In this document: one piece after another, positions 17,482 to 26,390 of the stretch | Layout: every line of letters begins with the position of its first letter | Numbering within the stretch: position 1 is the first letter of the stretch | NCBI GenBank assembly: GCA_903877385.1 | Contig: CAIRDP010000020.1 | Location: forward strand, 124,001-188,000 | Reading direction: 5' to 3' | DNA: 64,000 nt | Source of the DNA: an uncultured Bacteroidales bacterium | GTDB taxonomy: Bacteria > Bacteroidota > Bacteroidia > Bacteroidales > FEN-979 | The notes under the pieces: generated by a model | Seen by the model: only the letters and a program-made list of their open reading frames with translations | Databases searched by the model: none | Told to the model about the DNA's origin: nothing | Made by a program: the position numbers and the translations under genes

Positions 17482-17523
17482 CCCAGACCCCAGATCCCAG
17501 ACCCCAGTACCCAGTACCCAGCC
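17482..17523. repeat. Heptamer word array (CCCAGAC/CCCAGTA), six units
   Basis: Six perfectly phased 7-mers: CCCAGAC, CCCAGAT, CCCAGAC, CCCAGTA, CCCAGTA, CCCAGCC. It starts two bases after the response regulator stop and is followed by a weak stem (GGCTA/TAGCC). The same word family appears at 46641-46700 and 47495-47564. Confidence 0.88.
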
Positions 17524-17663
17524 CCGGCTAGGTAAATCACTTAGCCCCAATTCAGAAAATTCTGTATTTCACAATTGACGCGGGTTTGCTTCATTTGCAA
17601 CCTAACAAATGATCTGCTTCATCTAAAAGATTTTCACTGAATATCAATTAAAACTATCAATTT

Positions 17664-18881
17664 ATGTTAGAAACTGGTTCAACCGGCTTTATGCTGCTGG
17701 CAGCCAGCCTGGTCATGTTAATGACCCCGGGCCTGGCAATGTTTTATGGCGGTCTTGCAACCAAGAGGAATATCCTGGGTATTATGATCCAGAGTTTTGT
17801 TTCGCTTGGATGGACCACCGTTTTATGGGTAATCTTCGGTTATTCCCTCTGTTTCAGCGGGGGACAGGGAGGCATTATTGGAAACCTGGATAAAGCCTTT
17901 CTGCACGGGATTACCCCGGGTACGATGTACACCAACGGGAAGATCCCCGAATTTGTGTTCATCGCCTACCAGATGATGTTCGCCATCATTACTCCTGCCC
18001 TGATCACCGGGGCTTTCGTAAACCGCGTTAATTTCAAGGCTTACTTCATTTTCCTTACCGTATGGCAGATCCTGGTTTATTATCCTTTTGTCCATATGAT
18101 CTGGGGCGGCGGTCTTCTCGCAGTATGGGGAGTCCAGGATTTTGCAGGCGGCGTTGTGGTTCATGCTACGGCTGGTTTTGCGGCCCTTGCCTCGGTGTTT
18201 TATGTAGGGGCTCGTGTTGACAAGAATTCAACTCCAAACAGCATTCCCCTGGTTGCAATCGGAAGCGGTTTGCTCTGGTTCGGTTGGTACGGTTTTAATG
18301 CCGGGAGTGAAGTTGCGGTGGATACTGTGACATCCCTGGCTTTCCTCAATACCGACGTTGCAGCTTCTTTTGCCACGGTAGCCTGGCTGTTCCTCGAATG
18401 GTCCCATGCCAAGAAACCCAAGTTCGTTGGATTGCTCACGGGTTCCATAGCGGGGCTTGCGACAATAACACCCTGCGCGGGATTCGTGCCTCTTTGGGCC
18501 GCACCGATTATAGGGATAGTGGCGAGTGTGATGTGCTACATGGCTGTGCAGTTCAAGAATAAAATGAACTGGGACGACGCCCTCGATGTATGGGGAGTCC
18601 ATGGTGTAGGCGGAGTGCTGGGAACTATCCTGCTCGGGATTTTCGCAGCAAAAAGCGTTAACATCAACAGCGCCGACGGTCTCTGGCTCGGGAATTCATC
18701 TTTCTTCTTCAAACAGGTCGTTGCTGCAGTCGTAGGTGCAACCTATGCTTTCGTGTTCACTTACATCATGCTGGTCATAATTAATTTCATCACTCCTGTG
18801 AAAGTGGATGAGGCTTCTGAAAAGACAGGCCTTGACTACGCCATTCACGGGGAAAAGGCTTACGACGAAGGAGCCCTCTGA
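17664..18881 (+). CDS. amt: Ammonium transporter (Amt/Rh family)
   Basis: 405 aa with 11 predicted membrane helices. The N-terminal MLMTPGLAMFYGGL, the first pore histidine region GGVVVHATAGFAAL and the second in WGVHGVGGVLGTILLG are the Amt signatures for NH4+ recruitment and conduction. The C-terminal tail ends GLDYAIHGEKAYDEGAL, matching the usual Amt cytoplasmic tail. There is no PII (glnK) gene beside it, which is unusual; instead a NarL-type two-component system lies directly upstream. Confidence 0.96.
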   Translation: MLETGSTGFMLLAASLVMLMTPGLAMFYGGLATKRNILGIMIQSFVSLGWTTVLWVIFGYSLCFSGGQGGIIGNLDKAFLHGITPGTMYTNGKIPEFVFIAYQMMFAIITPALITGAFVNRVNFKAYFIFLTVWQILVYYPFVHMIWGGGLLAVWGVQDFAGGVVVHATAGFAALASVFYVGARVDKNSTPNSIPLVAIGSGLLWFGWYGFNAGSEVAVDTVTSLAFLNTDVAASFATVAWLFLEWSHAKKPKFVGLLTGSIAGLATITPCAGFVPLWAAPIIGIVASVMCYMAVQFKNKMNWDDALDVWGVHGVGGVLGTILLGIFAAKSVNINSADGLWLGNSSFFFKQVVAAVVGATYAFVFTYIMLVIINFITPVKVDEASEKTGLDYAIHGEKAYDEGAL

Positions 18882-18915
18882 TAATCTTTACCTGAATCAA
18901 ATTTTAATTGATCAG

Positions 18916-18946
18916 AGGCCGGCCCGCGAACGCGGGCCGGCCTTTC
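18916..18946 (+). terminator. Strong intrinsic terminator after amt
   Basis: A 13-bp perfect stem (AGGCCGGCCCGCG, loop AA, CGCGGGCCGGCCT) followed by TTCT. It lies about 35 bp after the amt stop and before the rbfA promoter element. Confidence 0.88.
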
Positions 18947-18970
18947 TGCATCCGGAGGAATTATATTTCA

Positions 18971-18978
18971 TATCTTTG
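18971..18978 (+). promoter_or_regulatory. -7 element of rbfA, four bases before the start codon
   Basis: TATCTTTG, an exact TAnnTTTG match, ends only 4 bp before the ATG at 18983, so the mRNA is probably leaderless or very short-leadered. It also rules out an upstream start. Confidence 0.5.
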
Positions 18979-18982
18979 CAGT

Positions 18983-19321
18983 ATGGAAAGCCTTCGACAA
19001 CAGAAAATCTCCCGTATGATTCAGAAAGAGCTGGGTAATGCCTTTCTGAGAGAAGGCCGAGGCCTTTTCGGGGGAGCTATGATCACCGTCACCAAAGTCA
19101 CCGTTACCAAAGACCTCTCCCTGTCGAAGATCTACCTCAGCATCTTCGGCACCAAGGATAAACAGGCCCTGATGACCTTGATAAAACAACACGGCAAAGA
19201 CCTCAGGTTCCACCTCGGCAAAGGCTTGCATAACCAGCTTCGCGTAATCCCCGAACTGCAGTTTTTCGAAGACGACTCCCTGGATTATATTGAAAAAATA
19301 GACACCCTCCTGAAAACCTGA
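18983..19321 (+). CDS. rbfA: Ribosome-binding factor A
   Basis: 112 aa. RbfA binds the 30S subunit and helps 16S rRNA 5'-end maturation. The N-terminus ESLRQQKISRMIQKELG, the central ITVTKVTVTKDLSLSKIYLS and the C-terminal LRVIPELQFFEDDSLDYIEKI are the KH-fold RbfA pattern. An in-frame ATG at 18908 lies inside the terminator stem, so the start at 18983 is chosen. Followed after 6 bp by the methyltransferase gene. Confidence 0.93.
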   Translation: MESLRQQKISRMIQKELGNAFLREGRGLFGGAMITVTKVTVTKDLSLSKIYLSIFGTKDKQALMTLIKQHGKDLRFHLGKGLHNQLRVIPELQFFEDDSLDYIEKIDTLLKT

Positions 19322-19327
19322 GTTTTC

Positions 19328-20143
19328 ATGCAGTACGACCCCATAAAACGTTCCCTGGGCAGGGTTTTCAATAAAACCCCCTTTCTCCGCAAGCTGTTTT
19401 ACCGATTGCTTGATATCCTCCTCCTGAGGTCGTGGCACGTAAGGAAAGAACTGAAAACATGGGCCGGGCTGAATGCAGGTCGCAAAAAACTGAACATTCT
19501 CGATGCTGGCTCGGGCTTCGGGCAGTATACCTGGTTCCTCTCGGGCCTTAAACTGGATACCGAAATCCTTGCCGTGGATGTGAAAGAGGAACAGATCGCC
19601 GACTGCAATGCCTTCTTCGGCAGGGCGAACAGGAAAACAGTGCGGTTCGAAAAAGCCGATCTTACAAGCTTCAGAAAACCTGGACTTTTTAATCTTATCC
19701 TCTCGGTGGATGTCATGGAACATATAGCCGAAGATGAGAAGGTTTTTGCGAATTTCCATGAATCACTCGCAAACCAGGGCATGCTCATCATCTCCACCCC
19801 CTCGGACCAGGGCGGTTCCGACGTCCATGATCCTGCAGAGGGAGAATCTTTTATCGATGAACATGTGCGCGATGGTTACAATATCGTCGACATACAGCAA
19901 AAACTCAGAAACGCAGGCTTCAGCCGCACCGAAGCCCGCTTCACCTATGGAAAACCCGGACAGCTGGGCTGGAAACTTTCGATGAAATACCCCATACTGA
20001 TGCTGAATGCAAGCAAACTCTCATTCATCATCCTGCCGTTCTATTACCTCCTCGCTTTCCCCTTTGCCCTGTTGTTTAACTATATAGATCTGCATTCGAC
20101 CCATAAGAGTGGAACGGGGTTGATAGTGAAAGCCTGGAAATAA
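19328..20143 (+). CDS. Class I SAM-dependent methyltransferase
   Basis: 271 aa. SAM-binding motif I is NILDAGSGFGQYTWFL (about 55-70), the acidic residue ending strand 2 is in EILAVDVKEEQ, and the motif IV-like LILSVDVMEHIAEDE follows. After a Rossmann core there is a hydrophobic stretch near the C-terminus (LSFIILPFYYLLAFPFALLF), suggesting membrane association. The substrate is unknown. Its TAA shares one base with the ATG of the next permease gene, so rbfA, this gene and the permease form one transcription unit. Confidence 0.85.
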   Translation: MQYDPIKRSLGRVFNKTPFLRKLFYRLLDILLLRSWHVRKELKTWAGLNAGRKKLNILDAGSGFGQYTWFLSGLKLDTEILAVDVKEEQIADCNAFFGRANRKTVRFEKADLTSFRKPGLFNLILSVDVMEHIAEDEKVFANFHESLANQGMLIISTPSDQGGSDVHDPAEGESFIDEHVRDGYNIVDIQQKLRNAGFSRTEARFTYGKPGQLGWKLSMKYPILMLNASKLSFIILPFYYLLAFPFALLFNYIDLHSTHKSGTGLIVKAWK

Positions 20144-21378
20144 TGAACTTCCCATTTTACATAGCGCGCCGTTACCTCTTCTCGCGGAAGTCCCATAACA
20201 TCATCAACATCATTTCGCTGATCTCGGCGATCGGGGTGATGATAGTGACCGCCGCCCTGGTGATCGTGCTTTCGGTGTTCAACGGCTTCGCCCGCCTCTC
20301 CGAATCCCTGTTCAACTCCTTCAACCCCGACATGACGATAACTCTCAAAAAAGGGAAAACCTTCGGGCCCGCCCAAATGGACATCCGCAGACTGAAACAA
20401 ATAAAAGGAGTGAAATACGTCACCGAAGTGATCGAGGAAAATGCCATGATGAAATACCTCGACAAGCAATCCATTGTCACCCTTAAGGGCGTGAGCAGCG
20501 ATTTTGAGAATATGTGTGGCATAGATACCATGATGGCTGCAGGGCATTTTATACTTGAACAGGGCGATATGAACTTCGCGGTGCTTGGTTACGGCGTTGC
20601 CGATTATCTCGGGGCCAACCTCAACGATTTCAAGAACCCCATCACGGTTTATGCCGCCCGCCGGGATGCCGATTTCTCCAATATGTTCGACAATGCCTTC
20701 AGCACGGCTTCCATTTTCCCCTCGGGGACCTTCTCGATACAATCCGATTTTGATGTGAAATATGCCATACTGCCCCTTCGCTTTATGAAACAGCTGCTGG
20801 GTTACAAGGACGAACTGACTTCCCTCGAGATCGGGCTCGACAAAAGGGCCGACCCTGCCCTGGTCCAGAAAGAGCTGCAGGCTGCCGCCGGGGATAAATT
20901 CAGGGTCAAGAACCGCTATGAGCAGCAGGAACTGATTTACAAGATATTCCGCACCGAAAAATGGGCCATAGTGATGATCCTGGCTTTTATACTGCTTATC
21001 GCCACATTCAACGTCATCGCTTCGATTTCGATGCTCATACTTGAAAAGAAAAAGGATATTGCGGTCCTTCAAAGCCTGGGGGCCGGTAAAACCCTCGTTC
21101 AGCGCATTTTCATGATTGAAGGCTTGCTGATATCGTTCTTCGGAGCCCTGGCCGGGCTGAGTCTTGGCGCAATCATCTGCTGGGCCCAGACCCGTTTCGG
21201 CCTTGTACGACTGGGCGGAATCGACAGCACTTTCGTGGTAAATACCTACCCTGTGCACATGATCCCCCAGGATTTTCTTATTATCTTTGTTATTGTGATG
21301 GGCATTGGTTTAATGGTGGGATGGTACCAGATTTATACCATCCGCAGGATTGATGCCACCATGATGCGGGCCGAATAG
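20143..21378 (+). CDS. LolC/LolE-like ABC transporter permease (FtsX fold)
   Basis: 411 aa. One N-terminal helix (IINIISLISAIGVMIVTAALVIVL, about 20-43), a large periplasmic domain, and three C-terminal helices around MILAFILLIATFNVIASISML, LISFFGALAGLSLGAI and the last 30 residues. This is the lipoprotein-releasing permease pattern. It would act with a LolD-type ATPase to hand lipoproteins to the periplasmic carrier; no ATPase gene lies nearby, which is usual in Bacteroidota. Confidence 0.9.
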   Translation: MNFPFYIARRYLFSRKSHNIINIISLISAIGVMIVTAALVIVLSVFNGFARLSESLFNSFNPDMTITLKKGKTFGPAQMDIRRLKQIKGVKYVTEVIEENAMMKYLDKQSIVTLKGVSSDFENMCGIDTMMAAGHFILEQGDMNFAVLGYGVADYLGANLNDFKNPITVYAARRDADFSNMFDNAFSTASIFPSGTFSIQSDFDVKYAILPLRFMKQLLGYKDELTSLEIGLDKRADPALVQKELQAAAGDKFRVKNRYEQQELIYKIFRTEKWAIVMILAFILLIATFNVIASISMLILEKKKDIAVLQSLGAGKTLVQRIFMIEGLLISFFGALAGLSLGAIICWAQTRFGLVRLGGIDSTFVVNTYPVHMIPQDFLIIFVIVMGIGLMVGWYQIYTIRRIDATMMRAE

Positions 21379-21417
21379 CCTTTGCCCTGGTATTGAACTT
21401 TTATATAAAGATAAACT

Positions 21418-23748
21418 ATGCCTGCAAAATACTTTTTCAGGATAATCCTGCTCACGGGTTTTCTGTTGTTTGCCTCACTGCTCCAGGCGGGGAACATCAT
21501 TACCAGGCAGGGGAATAATGCCGTTACTTACTCTTCGGTCCCTTTCAGTTCGCTCGATATTAAAATGGATCTGTGCAAGCTGGACTTAGGTGAGGTACAG
21601 ACCAGGCTGGGACTGTTTACCGAACTTTTCACTGAAGGTTTTGGCGCCGGCAACATTGAGGGTGAACCAAAACTGCCGGTATATCATAAGCTCATACAGG
21701 TCCCCCTGGATGCAGGCTACGATATCAGCATCACTTACTCTCACTTCAGCGAGTTCAGGCTCAGCGATTACGGAGCCTTTCATGCCCTCATACCCGTGCA
21801 GGCCCCCCTGTCGAAACACATCAGCGATCCGGGCCAGGCCCCTTTTGTGATAAACCAGAGCAGCTACCGGCTGAATAAATTTACCGATGCCCCTCTTGTA
21901 AAGGTTTCCTATGTGGGCATCATGAGGGCCGTGGCCCTGGCAAGGCTCGACATTTCGGCTGTACAGTACAACCCGTTTACAGGGATCATCAGGGTGTATG
22001 ACCGCATCGAGGCAAGGATTGCGTTCACTCATCCCAATATCCTGTCCACCAAAAAGCTTCTTGATAAATACTCCTCGCCCTGGTACCAGGCCTTGTACAG
22101 CAGGATGCCGAATTACACCAAATCGGCCGACTCTCTGATCACCTCTGGTCCTGCTACGTATGTTATCGTATCCGATTCTTCTTTTAAAAGCAGCCTTAAG
22201 AGGTTCATAAACTGGAAAACACGAAAAGGCTTTAAGGTCATTGCAGCCTATACCGACGATCCCTCGGTGGGAACTTCCACCTTATCCATTAAAACCTACC
22301 TGCAGGGTTTGTATAACAACCCTCCTCCGGGCTTTAATCCGCCAGGCTTCGTATTGTTTGTGGGCGATGTCGACAAGATCCCTGCCTGGAACACCGGGGG
22401 CCATCCCAGCGATATGTATTACTGCGATTACACTAACGACAACATTCCCGAGCTCACCTACGGAAGGTTTGCAGCCCAGGATACCATCCAGCTGAACGCA
22501 TATATTGATAAAACCCTGGAGTATGAGCAATACACCATGCCTTCGGATGATTTCCTCGGGGAAGCCGTGATGGTGGCGGGAGCCGATCCAAACTACGGCC
22601 CTCTTTACGGGGATGGTCAGATCAATTACGGAACAAACAACTATTTCAACACGGCCCATGGCATTTTATCCCACACCTACCTTCAGCCCGAGTTGGTACC
22701 GGGCTCTTACGCCCCTGCCATCCACACCAATGTTTCAGACGGGGTGGCTTATGCAAATTATACCGCCCATGGCAGCGAAAACGGTTGGGCCAATCCTTCG
22801 TTCGGGATTTCCGACATCCAACTGCTGCAGAATGCCCATAAATACTGCCTTATGGTTGGGAATTGCTGCAAGACAGCCAATTTCAGCGTCGATTGTTTTG
22901 CAAAGGAAATAAGCCGGGCTGCAAACAAGGGAGCCCTGGGTTATATAGGTTGTTCCGATTATTCATACTGGGATGAAGATTACTGGTGGGCCTGCGGGTT
23001 CAAGGCGGTTAGCACGAACCCGGCTTATGACTCAGCCCACTTAGGATCTTACGATAAAACCTTTCATGACCATGGTGAACCTTTAAAGGATTACTTTGTA
23101 ACCATGGGCCAGATGGTGCAGGCCGGCGACTATGCAGTGGAAGAATCCGGTTCATCCATAAAATTATATTACTGGGAGACTTATTGCCTTATGGGAGATC
23201 CTTCGGTTTGCGTTTATTATTCAGTTCCCCCGGCAATCCAGGCCGGCTTCCCGAACATGGTTCCTGAAAATACAACAAGTTTGAGCGTTTCAACAGAGCC
23301 CCTGGCTTATGTTGCCCTGTCGCTTAACGACAGCACCCTTCTCGATGCCCGCTCAGTGGACTCCTCAGGCATAGCCGTGTTGAATTTCAATGCCGTGCCC
23401 TCGTCCTGTTATGCCCGCCTGATCATCACCAGGCAAAACCGCAGGCCTTTGACCGACAGTGTTTACTTTCACACCCCGGCTGTGGGGATAAGCAATTCGG
23501 GCCCGGGAAGTCCTCTTGCAGTTTACCCCAATCCATCCGCCGGGAAGTTCAGCATCGATCTGAATAATACCATGGGAATGGCCCTGGTGAGCTTATACGA
23601 TATCCACGGGAAACTCGTAATTTCATTAAATCAGCAAACACCAGGTATCATCACTGTTGATGGCAGCAAACTGGAAGCAGGAGTTTACTCCTGCAGGATA
23701 CAGTCGGCCGCCCGCACCGAGACCAGGAAAGTGGTCCTCTGTAAATAA
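21418..23748 (+). CDS. Gingipain-like C25 cysteine peptidase with type IX sorting domain
   Basis: 776 aa. Signal peptide (about 1-24), an N-terminal propeptide region, then a C25 peptidase domain. The catalytic pair fits His451 in NYTAHGSENGW and Cys483 or Cys484 in VGNCCKTANF. The last about 80 residues carry a type A type IX sorting signal: VYPNPSAGKFSIDL, then VSLYDIHGKLV, ending in LEAGVYSCRI and KVVLCK. The protein should leave the cell through the type IX secretion system, part of which (SprA) is encoded at 62352. It is monocistronic by layout. Confidence 0.92.
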   Translation: MPAKYFFRIILLTGFLLFASLLQAGNIITRQGNNAVTYSSVPFSSLDIKMDLCKLDLGEVQTRLGLFTELFTEGFGAGNIEGEPKLPVYHKLIQVPLDAGYDISITYSHFSEFRLSDYGAFHALIPVQAPLSKHISDPGQAPFVINQSSYRLNKFTDAPLVKVSYVGIMRAVALARLDISAVQYNPFTGIIRVYDRIEARIAFTHPNILSTKKLLDKYSSPWYQALYSRMPNYTKSADSLITSGPATYVIVSDSSFKSSLKRFINWKTRKGFKVIAAYTDDPSVGTSTLSIKTYLQGLYNNPPPGFNPPGFVLFVGDVDKIPAWNTGGHPSDMYYCDYTNDNIPELTYGRFAAQDTIQLNAYIDKTLEYEQYTMPSDDFLGEAVMVAGADPNYGPLYGDGQINYGTNNYFNTAHGILSHTYLQPELVPGSYAPAIHTNVSDGVAYANYTAHGSENGWANPSFGISDIQLLQNAHKYCLMVGNCCKTANFSVDCFAKEISRAANKGALGYIGCSDYSYWDEDYWWACGFKAVSTNPAYDSAHLGSYDKTFHDHGEPLKDYFVTMGQMVQAGDYAVEESGSSIKLYYWETYCLMGDPSVCVYYSVPPAIQAGFPNMVPENTTSLSVSTEPLAYVALSLNDSTLLDARSVDSSGIAVLNFNAVPSSCYARLIITRQNRRPLTDSVYFHTPAVGISNSGPGSPLAVYPNPSAGKFSIDLNNTMGMALVSLYDIHGKLVISLNQQTPGIITVDGSKLEAGVYSCRIQSAARTETRKVVLCK

Positions 23749-23750
23749 GC

Positions 23751-24635
23751 TTAAGGCTTCAGGCCCTGCATCCTGCTTTTTTTGGCCGATATAATAACTT
23801 TCACCTTGTTCACTCCGACGACCTGGCCCTTGGGGGTTGCTGATGGGTCAAGTACTGCAGTGATCAGCGAAAGCTGGGTAGAATCATGTATTACACCCGA
23901 TATTTTGGCAGTTTTGGAAAAGGAATAGGTCCTCGTGGTATCCACGCTTGAGGTTAGCTGTTCACCGTAATTCCCATTCATCGATCCTATGAAAGTTTCA
24001 TTAAAATAATATGGGTTGATATCGGGAGTTGGACCTGCGGCAGTGTCCTTGTTGGCCTGTATCCCAACGATGCTGTCTTCGACAATGTAAAGGCAGATGT
24101 TTGCCCCGGCAGTAAGCTTTTGTTTGAACCAGGTTGTGACGGTAGCCGTGAACTCGTGATTGTCGTCATTGTATGTAGCAGTTGCTTTTATTTTCGCCAC
24201 TACCGGCTTTTTCATCTGGGTTTCTACTGCTGCCGCCCATTGATCGCCACTCACAGGGAAAGCCGAGCCGAAGGTCGCACGGTCAATCAAACCCATGGGC
24301 ACATAAGGAATGGCAAAATCGGTGATCCACTGGTTGCCTTCGGGAGTCCTCAGGTCAAGAGAGTATTTTACATCAGGGTCGGCCAGGTATGTGCCATGCA
24401 CTTCCATAAGGATCAGCTTGCCCTTGTAATAATCCACCAGCTTCCTGGCTTTCTGGGATGCAAGGGGGCAGTTGATGCACTTATGCCCGGTAAATTCTTC
24501 GAGCAGCACATAGGGTTTGCCGGTACTGTCGAATTCGTTTTTAATGGTCGCATAAGGGGCGCTCAGCTTATCACAGGAGGTCATCATCCAGCCGGCGATT
24601 AATATAAGAGGGATTAAAACTCTGAATATTTTCAT
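23751..24635 (-). CDS. Omp28-related outer-membrane lipoprotein
   Basis: 294 aa from ATG 24635. Signal peptide with lipobox WMMTSC, so lipid-anchored. EEFTGHKCINCPLASQKARKL is the Omp28 motif, a CxxC-containing thioredoxin-like start; the rest is beta-rich (VAKIKATATYNDDNHEFTATV). A start at 24653 is also open but gives a less regular signal peptide. Third gene of an operon with a TlpA-like protein and a DUF6029 protein, which suggests shared envelope redox work; the function is not known. Confidence 0.88.
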   Translation of the reverse strand: MKIFRVLIPLILIAGWMMTSCDKLSAPYATIKNEFDSTGKPYVLLEEFTGHKCINCPLASQKARKLVDYYKGKLILMEVHGTYLADPDVKYSLDLRTPEGNQWITDFAIPYVPMGLIDRATFGSAFPVSGDQWAAAVETQMKKPVVAKIKATATYNDDNHEFTATVTTWFKQKLTAGANICLYIVEDSIVGIQANKDTAAGPTPDINPYYFNETFIGSMNGNYGEQLTSSVDTTRTYSFSKTAKISGVIHDSTQLSLITAVLDPSATPKGQVVGVNKVKVIISAKKSRMQGLKP

Positions 24636-24657
24636 GTCTCTTCTGATTATCATTCAA

Positions 24658-26364
24658 TTAAAAACTGGAAGTGAGTGTCAGGGTAAACCCGCTTGACTGA
24701 GGCACAAAACGGCAAACGCCTCCCACGCATACGATCCCCTCGCGCTGGCGGCCGTAGGCAATCTGGATGCGGGTTGTATTGTACACAAAGCCTGCGGCCA
24801 CGTTGTAATAATGAAGCTGCTTGCTGGCATCTGAATTACCGTAATTCCACTGGTCCTGCAATGAGAAGAACCATTTTGGTGAGATCGTGACTTCCATCAG
24901 GCCTGCCGCCCAGTTCCGGTTATCCTGCATGGTCCATAGTCCCTGGACTTCCCAGCGAAGCGATAACTTCTTGTTCACATTATATGTTAAATCGGCAATA
25001 CCGATCTGAGAATAAATGATGGGATCGTCGGGATGACCCTGTACCACTGCTTTATTGTACGTCTGGTAGAGGTAATCGAAAATACCCTTCACCTGTTTCC
25101 CGAATTTCTTGCTGATCTCAACCTGGGTTTCCTGCCAGTAAACCTGGTTCCCGACCGAATAGAACTTTGTATTATATCCCAAAGTCCCGGTCTGGCCTAC
25201 AGGAGTGGTATCATTGATAGGGGTTTCGCGTATGGAATTAACCTGTGAAAAATCCACGGCTATCGAAAGCCCGGTCTTACCTCCAAGTTTTGTATTCTTG
25301 GGGATGGAATACAATATGCCTGCAGCAAGCCCTACTTCACCGGTCGTTTGTGTTGCATACGGGTACATGGATGAAAGGGCGTAGGTATGCTCCTTGTTGA
25401 TAGCGGGGAGGTAATTGATGTCAAGCCCGTTAATGGTATAGCTCCTGTTCGATTTATAACTGAAGTTGTCGATCCATTTCGATTTGATTTCCACACCGAG
25501 ATTCTTCTTTGAATAGGAAAGGTCAAGGAGGATGGCATCGCCGGGTTTGTAAATGTAAAGGTTCATCTGCGAAGGGTCGTTGATCTTGTGCGCGTATTCC
25601 GTATAAAAATTAACCCCGGCATAGTTCAGGTTCAGCCTTCCCCCGTAACAGGCTACATTTTCTGGAAGAGTCAGGGAATAAATCTTATCTCCGATTGGGT
25701 AAGTCATGGTTTTACCGGCCTGGTAGTCGCTTACATAACTTCCACCCAGCGTGATCTTGAATTTTGCATTAGCCAATGCATTAAAAATATCATTCAGGTT
25801 GAAATCAGCATCAATGCCTTTAACGATACCCCTGTTGTTGTTCTGGTAAGGGATCCAGAATATTCTCTGGAAACCCCAGACCCCGGTAATGGTGATCCCC
25901 TTTGAAGGCATGAATTTAACCCTGAGTCCTCTCATCGAATTATCATACCCCAGGGTCCAGTCCTGGTAAGTCCTGAAGGTCATTCCCTGGCCGAATTGCT
26001 CGTAAAAATTACCGGCTGTGACTTCCAGGAGGTCGTTCTTGTATTTGGCATACCAGTATGGAACTCCCGCTCCCTGGTAATTCGGGTCATAACCCAGCAG
26101 GGGAGGGAGGTAGGCTTCAAACCGCATGCCTGCGGTGATGTTTTTGTATTCATAATTAAATTCAGTGAAGCCGTTCATGCGTATGGGTTGCCCGTTCAGC
26201 GACTGGCTTGTGATCCCCATGGCCGCATCAGTCTGGTATAATGCGGCATCGGCCTGGAAAGATCCGGTGATCTGGGCATTCTTCAGGAAATCCTGTGCCT
26301 GCAAACGGCCCGGCAGCATCCCGATAAATACAATTCCAATACAAAGCAGGATAACTTTTTTCAA
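24658..26364 (-). CDS. DUF6029 family outer-membrane protein
   Basis: 568 aa with a signal peptide ending LQAQ. The body consists of amphipathic beta strands with many aromatic residues (FTEFNYEYKNITAGMRFEAY; SLRWEVQGLWTM) and closes on a terminal aromatic strand (FTLTLTSSF), as in porin-like barrels. This matches the DUF6029 family of Bacteroidota. Middle gene between the TlpA-like gene (27 bp upstream) and the Omp28 gene. No enzyme motif is visible. Confidence 0.85.
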   Translation of the reverse strand: MKKVILLCIGIVFIGMLPGRLQAQDFLKNAQITGSFQADAALYQTDAAMGITSQSLNGQPIRMNGFTEFNYEYKNITAGMRFEAYLPPLLGYDPNYQGAGVPYWYAKYKNDLLEVTAGNFYEQFGQGMTFRTYQDWTLGYDNSMRGLRVKFMPSKGITITGVWGFQRIFWIPYQNNNRGIVKGIDADFNLNDIFNALANAKFKITLGGSYVSDYQAGKTMTYPIGDKIYSLTLPENVACYGGRLNLNYAGVNFYTEYAHKINDPSQMNLYIYKPGDAILLDLSYSKKNLGVEIKSKWIDNFSYKSNRSYTINGLDINYLPAINKEHTYALSSMYPYATQTTGEVGLAAGILYSIPKNTKLGGKTGLSIAVDFSQVNSIRETPINDTTPVGQTGTLGYNTKFYSVGNQVYWQETQVEISKKFGKQVKGIFDYLYQTYNKAVVQGHPDDPIIYSQIGIADLTYNVNKKLSLRWEVQGLWTMQDNRNWAAGLMEVTISPKWFFSLQDQWNYGNSDASKQLHYYNVAAGFVYNTTRIQIAYGRQREGIVCVGGVCRFVPQSSGFTLTLTSSF

Positions 26365-26390
26365 TGATTGAAGATTTTAATTAGAACTGA

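Noticed and set aside
20080-21258. Long - strand frame (392 codons) across the LolC/E-like gene
   Set aside because: Antisense to a well-supported permease gene; no domain recognised.
24653-24653. Upstream start of the Omp28 gene
   Set aside because: Adds MIIRRD before a complete lipoprotein signal; ATG 24635 is the more regular start.
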